Shown in pieces: positions 58,773 to 64,000 of a DNA stretch of 64,000 nucleotides. Below the pieces are notes generated by a model. It worked only from the letters and a program-made list of their open reading frames with translations. It made no database searches and was not told the origin of the DNA. Where the stretch lies: contig CAJTDB010000001.1 of NCBI GenBank assembly GCA_910574965.1, positions 315,092 through 379,091 on the forward strand, read 5' to 3'. Position 1 is the stretch's first letter. Every line of letters begins with the position of its first letter. Source of the DNA: Lachnospiraceae bacterium (GTDB taxonomy: Bacteria > Bacillota > Clostridia > Lachnospirales > Lachnospiraceae). The position numbers and the translations under genes were made by a program.

Positions 58773-59680
58773 CTTCTTCCGCCCCCTACCAGATTGATAT
58801 AATAGCTCTCCAGACTCTCCTCTCGTTCCTGAATCGAAACAAGTTCGCAGCCTTCCTCCCAGAGCGCCAGTGCCAGCTTAGTAATCGGAACCTTTGCATA
58901 AATGTCCGCCGTCTGCCCGGACAGGATCTGATATTCCATCCCCATCGCATCCAGCACGCGGGCAAGGGCTTTGATATCCGTCACTTCCACACAAGTACAC
59001 TTTCTGCAGACAGACTCCAATTCTTCGGCACTGATTTCCCTGACCATATGTCCCCGGTCGATGAATCCGTAATGAGTCGCCAGTCTTGACAGTTCATCCA
59101 GAATATGGCTGGAAATCAGCACTGTGATCTGTCTCTCCCGGTTCAGCTTCAAAAGCAGCTCCCGTATTTCCACGATTCCCTGAGGATCCAGGCCGTTGGC
59201 AGGCTCATCCAGCACCAGAAGGTCCGGATCACCTGCCAGAGCCATGGCAATTCCCAGCCGCTGACGCATTCCCAGCGAAAAATGCTTCGCCTTTTTCTTC
59301 CCTGTATCCGAAAGCCCCACCAGATCGAGAAGCTGAGGGATATCCTCAAAAGACGGAAGCCCCAGTATCCGGTACTGTTCCTTCAGATTGTCCTTAGCCG
59401 TCATATCCAGATAAACAGACGGCGTTTCCACAACGGCTCCCACCCGCCTTCTGGCCTTATGAATCCCTCTGGAGCTGTTCCGTTCCCCATACAGAGTATA
59501 TTCCCCTGCCGAGGGCTTCTGCAGCCCGCAGACAACACGAATCAGCGTCGTCTTTCCGGCCCCGTTCTTCCCTACAAAGCCATAGATCGCTCCCTTCGGC
59601 ACATGCATGGTCAGGTCTTTCAGCGCACACAAGCTTCCGTATCGCTTGCCCAGTGCCCTTGTCTGCAGCACATATTCCAT
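58769..59680 (-). CDS. ABC transporter ATP-binding protein
   Basis: A 303-residue ATPase: Walker A GFVGKNGAGKTTLI (~34-47), ABC signature HFSLGMRQRLGIAMAL, Walker B LLVLDEPANGLDP and the H-loop ISSHILDEL. A ~75-residue C-terminal part is typical of the drug- and peptide-exporting class. The start at 59680 has AAAGGAGG. Three 12-bp-spaced repeats upstream suggest direct control by the adjacent response regulator. Confidence 0.92.
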   Translation of the reverse strand: MEYVLQTRALGKRYGSLCALKDLTMHVPKGAIYGFVGKNGAGKTTLIRVVCGLQKPSAGEYTLYGERNSSRGIHKARRRVGAVVETPSVYLDMTAKDNLKEQYRILGLPSFEDIPQLLDLVGLSDTGKKKAKHFSLGMRQRLGIAMALAGDPDLLVLDEPANGLDPQGIVEIRELLLKLNRERQITVLISSHILDELSRLATHYGFIDRGHMVREISAEELESVCRKCTCVEVTDIKALARVLDAMGMEYQILSGQTADIYAKVPITKLALALWEEGCELVSIQEREESLESYYINLVGGGRR

Positions 59681-59760
59681 AATCTCTGCCTCCTTTACTC
59701 AGACGCCCTTTTACACTGCCGGCGCCTTTTCTTCTGACGCTGTCATTGTACCGGCAGAAG

Positions 59761-59792
59761 GTTAAGAATACAGTTAAGAAAAAGGTTAAGAA
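59761..59792. promoter_or_regulatory. Three GTTAAGAA direct repeats at 12-bp period
   Basis: GTTAAGAA occurs at 59761-59768, 59773-59780 and 59785-59792, exactly 12 bp apart, with a weaker GTCAAGAT near 59796. OmpR/PhoB-family regulators bind direct repeats at about one helical turn. The position between the regulator and the ABC genes makes it a likely regulator site. Confidence 0.65.
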
Positions 59793-59804
59793 ATGGTCAA
59801 GATT

Positions 59805-60479
59805 TTATGCGCCGATGCTTTCCCTCATCTTAAAGCCGATCCCCCATACGGCTTCAATATAATCTTTGCCGCCAATGTCTTTGAGTTTTCTGCGCAGGTT
59901 GCTCACATGGACTTTCAGAGAACTTTCCATGCAGTCCGGCGTATCCTCACAGATCCGGTCTAACATCACGGATTTTGTCACCACCTGAGCCGCATTCTGC
60001 ATCAAAAGCTTCAGCACCGCATATTCCGTCCTGGTCAGCTTCACAGTCTGTCCGGACACCTTCACCTGCCGGAGTCCCGTATCCATAAGAATCTCCTCAT
60101 ACTCCAGAACATTTGTTCTGTTCCGGGCGGCCGCACTGCGCATCTGCACCGTAATCCGGGCCAGCAGCTCCTTCCGGTCAAAGGGCTTTGTCATATAATC
60201 CGCCGCACCTCCCAGAAGCAGTTCCGCCTTCTTGTCTGCTTTCGTTTCTGCGCTCAGAACGATCACCGGTATTCCGGCCAGTTTAGGCAGCACCTCCTCT
60301 CCGCAGAGTCCCGGCAGCATCAGATCCAGCAGCACCAGATCCGGCCGGCGGACAGACAATACAAGCAGTGCTTCCGTGCCCGAATAGGCACGGGACACTC
60401 CATAGCCCTCTTTTGTCAGAATCTCCTCCAGCAAGTTGCCGATATGGATGTCGTCATCAATCACAAGTATCTGTTTCAT
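59805..60479 (-). CDS. OmpR-family response regulator
   Basis: A 224-residue regulator. The receiver has IDDDIHIG with the acidic pocket, LVLLDLMLPG with the phosphoacceptor aspartate and the TKPF lysine in MTKPFDRKEL. The C-terminal winged helix has LTRTEYAVLKLLM and VHVSNLRRKLKDIG. The start at 60479 has GGAG ten bases upstream. It is the first gene of the regulator-ABC-kinase module. Confidence 0.92.
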   Translation of the reverse strand: MKQILVIDDDIHIGNLLEEILTKEGYGVSRAYSGTEALLVLSVRRPDLVLLDLMLPGLCGEEVLPKLAGIPVIVLSAETKADKKAELLLGGAADYMTKPFDRKELLARITVQMRSAAARNRTNVLEYEEILMDTGLRQVKVSGQTVKLTRTEYAVLKLLMQNAAQVVTKSVMLDRICEDTPDCMESSLKVHVSNLRRKLKDIGGKDYIEAVWGIGFKMRESIGA

Positions 60480-60528
60480 AGCGTCTGCTCTCCTGTCTCT
60501 TTTCCGTGAATATACGATACCTGCAGAC

Positions 60529-60564
60529 ATAAAACAGACGGGAAGCCCTTCTGGTCTTCCCGTC
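60529..60564 (-). terminator. Terminator of glgB
   Basis: On the minus strand GACGGGAAG and CTTCCCGTC form a 9-bp stem with a 10-base loop, followed by TGTTTTAT. It lies 28 bp past the glgB stop. Confidence 0.7.
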
Positions 60565-60591
60565 TCCCTTTGTCTGCTGCAAAGCAAAACA

Positions 60592-62526
60592 TTAAAACTC
60601 AAATACAGCAATCCCGTAAGGCGACAGCGGATATTCTACATAAAACTTCTGTCCGTCACATTCACCCTTCTTTGCCTCATAGATCTCCGGCTTCTTCCGT
60701 CCGTTTCCGCCGAACTCTTCTGCATCTCCGTCCAGGACCAGTTTGTATTTCTTCTTCTTCGGCACTCCTACCCGGTAATCCGAACGCTCCATAGGCGTAA
60801 AATTAATCACAAACAGAAGATTTTTCCGCCTGGTCTTACTGTAACGGACAAAACTGAAGATGCTGCGGAAACAGTCATCCGCATTGATCCACTGGAAGCC
60901 GTCCCAACTGTCATCCTGCTCGTAGAGACAGCGGTATTTCTTATACATATGAAGCAGTGTTTTCATCAGGTTCTGCATCTGCTGATGAGGTTCTTCTTTC
61001 AGCAGATACCAGTCCAGCTCCCTTGCCTCGCTCCACTCCTGCAACTGCGCAAATTCATTGCCCATAAACAGAAGTTTTTTGCCCGGATGCCCGAACATAA
61101 ATACATATCCTGCTCTCAGATTCGCAAACTTATCCACCAGATACCCTGGCATCTTGTTCAGCATGGAGCATTTTAAATGTACCACCTCATCATGGGACAG
61201 CACCAGAATATAATTCTCGCTGCAGGCATAGCTCATAGCAAAAGTCATCTTATTATGGTTATCCTTGCGGAAATACGGATCCAGTTTCATATATTCCAGG
61301 AAATCGTTCATCCAGCCCATATTCCATTTGAAATGGAAGCCAAGACCGTCTTCCTTGGGATCCTTGGTAACTCCCGGCCATGCAGTGGACTCCTCCGCGA
61401 TAATCATGGAGCCATCCTCCCGGCCCCGAATGATGGAATTGAGATGCTTAAAGAACCAGATCGCTTCCAGATTCTGATTCCCGCCGTATTTGTTGGGCAG
61501 CCACTGGCCATCCCGCTTTCCGTAATCCAGATAAAGCATGGAAGCCACCGCATCCACCCGCAGCCCGTCAATATGATAGTGATCCAGCCAGTAGAGGGCG
61601 TTGGCAATGAGGAAATTCCGAACTTCGGATTTCTCATAGTTGAAAATCTTCGTTCCCCAGTCGGGATGCTCTCCCCGGCGGCTGTCCGGATGCTCAAACA
61701 GCGGCGTCCCGTCAAAGTTCGCCAGTCCGTAGCCGTCTCTTGGGAAATGCGCCGGCACCCAGTCCAGAATCACGCCGATGTTCTGCTTATGCAGATGATC
61801 GATGAGGAACTGGAAATCCGCCGGTGTGCCATGGCGGGATGTGGGTGCAAAATACCCTGTTACCTGATACCCCCAGGAACCGTCGAACGGATGTTCTGCA
61901 ATACCCATAAGCTCCACATGGGTATAGCCCATTTCTTTCACATACTTTGCCAGCTCTACTGCAAACTCCCGGTAGTTATAGTAGCCGTCCTCCTCTTCCT
62001 CGTGAGGATGGCGTCTCCAGGAACCGGGATGTACTTCGTAGATGGACATGGCCTCTCTCGGACCATCCCAGCTTTTGCGCTTCTCCATCCATTTTCCGTC
62101 ATGCCATGTGAAATGATCGATATCCGCCACAACAGAAGCATTGCCCGGACGTTTTTCCGCATAGAACGCAAAAGGATCCGCCTTATAGAGATATTCTCCC
62201 GTCTTCGTCTCGATCAGGTATTTGTACATGCTGCCTTCCTGCAGTTCCGGAACAAACGCCTCGTAAATGCCAAGAGGCTCTAACCGGTTCATCTTGTGTC
62301 CGTCGGAACCCCACCGGTTAAATTCTCCCACTACACGCACGTTTTTCGCGTTTGGCGCCCAGACTGCAAAATAAACGCCCTTTTCTCCGTTCATCTCTGC
62401 CGGATGTGCACCCAGTTTTTTATAGATCTCGTAGTGAGTCCCCTGGCCGAAAAGGTACTGATCCATATCCGTCACTGCGCACCATGGCCGCTCCTGTGAT
62501 GCTTTTTTTGCTGCTTTCTTCCCCAT
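60592..62526 (-). CDS. glgB: 1,4-alpha-glucan branching enzyme
   Basis: A 644-residue GH13 enzyme that makes alpha-1,6 branches in glycogen. The N-terminal carbohydrate-binding domain (CBM48) is around HPAEMNGEKGVYFAVWAPNAK. The catalytic barrel has VILDWVPAHFP, GLRVDAVASMLYLDY with the nucleophile aspartate, IAEESTAWP with the acid/base glutamate and LSHDEVVH. The N-terminus is short. It follows the amylase-family gene by 12 bp and ends at its own terminator. Confidence 0.95.
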   Translation of the reverse strand: MGKKAAKKASQERPWCAVTDMDQYLFGQGTHYEIYKKLGAHPAEMNGEKGVYFAVWAPNAKNVRVVGEFNRWGSDGHKMNRLEPLGIYEAFVPELQEGSMYKYLIETKTGEYLYKADPFAFYAEKRPGNASVVADIDHFTWHDGKWMEKRKSWDGPREAMSIYEVHPGSWRRHPHEEEEDGYYNYREFAVELAKYVKEMGYTHVELMGIAEHPFDGSWGYQVTGYFAPTSRHGTPADFQFLIDHLHKQNIGVILDWVPAHFPRDGYGLANFDGTPLFEHPDSRRGEHPDWGTKIFNYEKSEVRNFLIANALYWLDHYHIDGLRVDAVASMLYLDYGKRDGQWLPNKYGGNQNLEAIWFFKHLNSIIRGREDGSMIIAEESTAWPGVTKDPKEDGLGFHFKWNMGWMNDFLEYMKLDPYFRKDNHNKMTFAMSYACSENYILVLSHDEVVHLKCSMLNKMPGYLVDKFANLRAGYVFMFGHPGKKLLFMGNEFAQLQEWSEARELDWYLLKEEPHQQMQNLMKTLLHMYKKYRCLYEQDDSWDGFQWINADDCFRSIFSFVRYSKTRRKNLLFVINFTPMERSDYRVGVPKKKKYKLVLDGDAEEFGGNGRKKPEIYEAKKGECDGQKFYVEYPLSPYGIAVFEF

Positions 62527-62538
62527 GAGTCTTCTCCT

Positions 62539-63891
62539 CTACCCGAACAGGAAGATCCTGCCCGAATTCTTCTCTAATGATACGGTTATTTTATCACATT
62601 CTGCTGTATTTTCACACCCCAAAAATACATCTTTGTAGTGATTTTTACCAACCGGATTCGGAATTTCAAAAGATGCCGGCGAATCGTCGCAGTTGACTGC
62701 CACAACTACTGACTGGCCATCCTTTGTCATGGCATATGCATACTGGCGGTTTCTCAGATACAGCTCCCGATAAGCACCGTCAGTCAGGCAGGCACATTCC
62801 TTTTTCAAAGCACCCAGCGTTTTTAAAAGCCCTTCAAGCTCTTTCACCGGCGGAGCAGCTTTCAGCTCGGAAAGCTCCAGTGCCGGCCGCAGAGGATCGT
62901 CATTGGAGCCTTCCTTTCGGCCCTCCACGCCCCACTCACTTCCATAATAGATAGACGGTATGCCCGGAAGCGTATAGGCAAGCATCCACACCAGGGGCAG
63001 ATGTTCTTTGTTGTTCAGTTTGGACGCAATCCGGTCCACATCATGATTGTCTACAAAAGAGTACAGCTTTCTGCCGCGGTAAATACCGCCATTTGCATCA
63101 AACTGTCTCCGAATTGTATGAGCAATCTCAAAATAATTATGGTCATTGTGTCCGGAATACAGCCCTTTATGCAGCTCATAATTCGTCACGGAATGGAGCA
63201 GACCAGGCTCGGTCCAGCGGCTGTAATCCCCATGAATCACTTCTCCCATCAGCCAGAAGTCCGCCTTCTCTCCTTCTGTCATGCTCCGCATCTCCCGCAT
63301 AAACTGAAAGTCCAGGCAATCTGCGCAGTCCAGACGAATGCCGTCAATGTCAAATTCCTGAATCCAGAAACGAATCACGTCCAGCAGATACGCTCTCACT
63401 TCCGGATTCTGAAGATTCAGATTTGCCAGCTCAAAGCAATTCCTCCATGCCTTATACCAGAATCCGTCATTATAATGCGTATTTCCATGAAAATGCAGCT
63501 CCTGATACCAGCCGCAGTATTTCGAGCCTTCCCGGTTTTTCTGGATATCCGTAAACGCCCAGAACTCCCGGCCCGTATGGTTGAACACACCGTCCACCAC
63601 AACCTTTATTCCGGCTTTATGACAGTACGCCACAAATTCCTTAAAATCCTCGTTGTCTCCCAGACGCCGGTCCACCAGCTTATAATCTCTTGTATCATAA
63701 CCATGGGTCGACGACTCGAACAACGGCCCGATATAGACAGCCGTAACCTCCAGCTCCTTCAAATGATCCACCCACATATGCAGTTTCGGAAGGCGATGTG
63801 TCACCTCCTCCTGCTCGTTCACCTTCGGCGCTCCCAGCATCCCCAGCGGATACATATGATAGAACACCGCACTCTCATACCATTTTTCCAT
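62539..63891 (-). CDS. GH13 alpha-amylase-family enzyme, cytosolic
   Basis: A 450-residue GH13 enzyme. The four conserved regions are VVDGVFNHTG, GIRLDCADCLDF (nucleophile D), GEVIHGDYSRW (acid/base E) and FVDNHDVDRI. No signal peptide is seen, so it acts inside the cell on glycogen or imported oligosaccharides. It lacks the N-terminal domain of neopullulanase types. The start at 63891 lies 11 bases after GGAGG. It is 12 bp before glgB. Confidence 0.9.
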   Translation of the reverse strand: MEKWYESAVFYHMYPLGMLGAPKVNEQEEVTHRLPKLHMWVDHLKELEVTAVYIGPLFESSTHGYDTRDYKLVDRRLGDNEDFKEFVAYCHKAGIKVVVDGVFNHTGREFWAFTDIQKNREGSKYCGWYQELHFHGNTHYNDGFWYKAWRNCFELANLNLQNPEVRAYLLDVIRFWIQEFDIDGIRLDCADCLDFQFMREMRSMTEGEKADFWLMGEVIHGDYSRWTEPGLLHSVTNYELHKGLYSGHNDHNYFEIAHTIRRQFDANGGIYRGRKLYSFVDNHDVDRIASKLNNKEHLPLVWMLAYTLPGIPSIYYGSEWGVEGRKEGSNDDPLRPALELSELKAAPPVKELEGLLKTLGALKKECACLTDGAYRELYLRNRQYAYAMTKDGQSVVVAVNCDDSPASFEIPNPVGKNHYKDVFLGCENTAECDKITVSLEKNSGRIFLFG

Positions 63892-63911
63892 TATTCTTAA
63901 TACCTCCATTA

Positions 63912-63928
63912 TAGTTCCGCATCTGTCC
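63912..63928 (-). repeat. GRAACT leader tail upstream of the amylase-family gene
   Basis: The minus strand has GGACAGATGCGGAACTATAATGGAGG, the tail of the leader family with the ribosome binding site of the amylase gene. No matching hairpin arm is found in the 70 bases 5' of it, so this copy is truncated. Confidence 0.5.
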
Positions 63929-63935
63929 CTGCGTT

Positions 63936-64000
63936 TTACCTCCTGCTCATTTCCAGCAGTTTTGTCCGCATAGCTCCCTCAATCTGGACCAGCTCTGCTT
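63936..64000 (-). CDS. C-terminal end of an unidentified gene (runs off right edge)
   Basis: A frame open from the window edge to a TAA at 63936 encodes AELVQIEGAMRTKLLEMSRR. The residues look like a real helical C-terminus, and the leader tail follows directly, as it does after other genes. Twenty residues are too few to name a product. Confidence 0.45.
   Translation of the reverse strand, partial: AELVQIEGAMRTKLLEMSRR

Noticed and set aside
61177-62283. 368-residue plus-strand open frame
   Set aside because: It is antisense to glgB, which has all GH13 motifs.

Overview
The window reads as chromosomal DNA of an anaerobic gut-type Firmicute, most likely Lachnospiraceae (Clostridia). The grounds are strong AGGAGG ribosome binding sites, a GntR-clpC-radA operon without CtsR/McsAB, the split DUF2304/GT2 surface-polysaccharide genes, an AsrC-like siroheme reductase beside a rhodanese-fused CoA-disulfide-reductase-like flavoprotein, and moderate GC. 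I cannot name a species. About 63 protein-coding regions are supported (two run off the window edges and one is a decayed transposase), plus one tRNA-Trp. Most genes lie on the minus strand.

Layout. 0-5 kb: a Tet(M)-like GTPase (cut by the left edge), a kinase/PP2C/VWA triad of the TerY-P type, and a nicotinamidase-like hydrolase. 5-9 kb: recQ and a dus gene. 9-13.5 kb: a three-gene phosphonate operon made of a three-domain nucleotidyltransferase/PEP-mutase fusion, a phosphonopyruvate decarboxylase and an iron-type reductase. 13.6-19.2 kb: an A/T-richer catabolic locus with two transporters diverging from a GntR regulator, an FAH-family hydrolase and a 2-hydroxyacid dehydrogenase. 19.6-27 kb: a Cu/Zn-SOD-like protein, YdcF, Mrp ATPase, a DUF1653 protein, a sulfite-reductase-like protein, the rhodanese flavoprotein, LysR and a binding lipoprotein. 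27-31.7 kb: tRNA-Trp, radA, clpC and GntR. 31.8-33.2 kb: a cohesin-like surface protein. 33.3-36.9 kb: purE-M-N-D. 37-39.8 kb: an M29 peptidase and small membrane proteins. 40-43.4 kb: pyrF-K-D-E. 43.6-57 kb: a surface glycan cluster (TagF-like, three acyltransferases, two GT-C-like proteins, four GT2/GT4 enzymes, a fucosyltransferase-like protein) interrupted by an IS110 element whose transposase has lost an internal segment. 57-60.5 kb: a response regulator/ABC/histidine kinase module. 60.6-64 kb: glycogen branching enzyme and an alpha-amylase-family enzyme.

The most unusual signal is a recurring intergenic element that precedes nine unrelated minus-strand genes at junctions with a co-oriented gene. 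Read 5'->3' on the minus strand it is: CAGCATC, a variable hairpin closed by GCATC/GATGC, then GRAACTNTAATAGGAG, which contains the Shine-Dalgarno of the next gene. Before the phosphonopyruvate decarboxylase it forms three tandem 101-bp copies. Two are identical and the third differs by changes that keep the stem paired. It looks like a portable structured 5' leader or a repeat family that brings its own ribosome binding site; I do not recognise it as a known class.

Many CDS starts given here are shorter than the longest open frame, chosen by ribosome binding site and family alignment; each entry says why.
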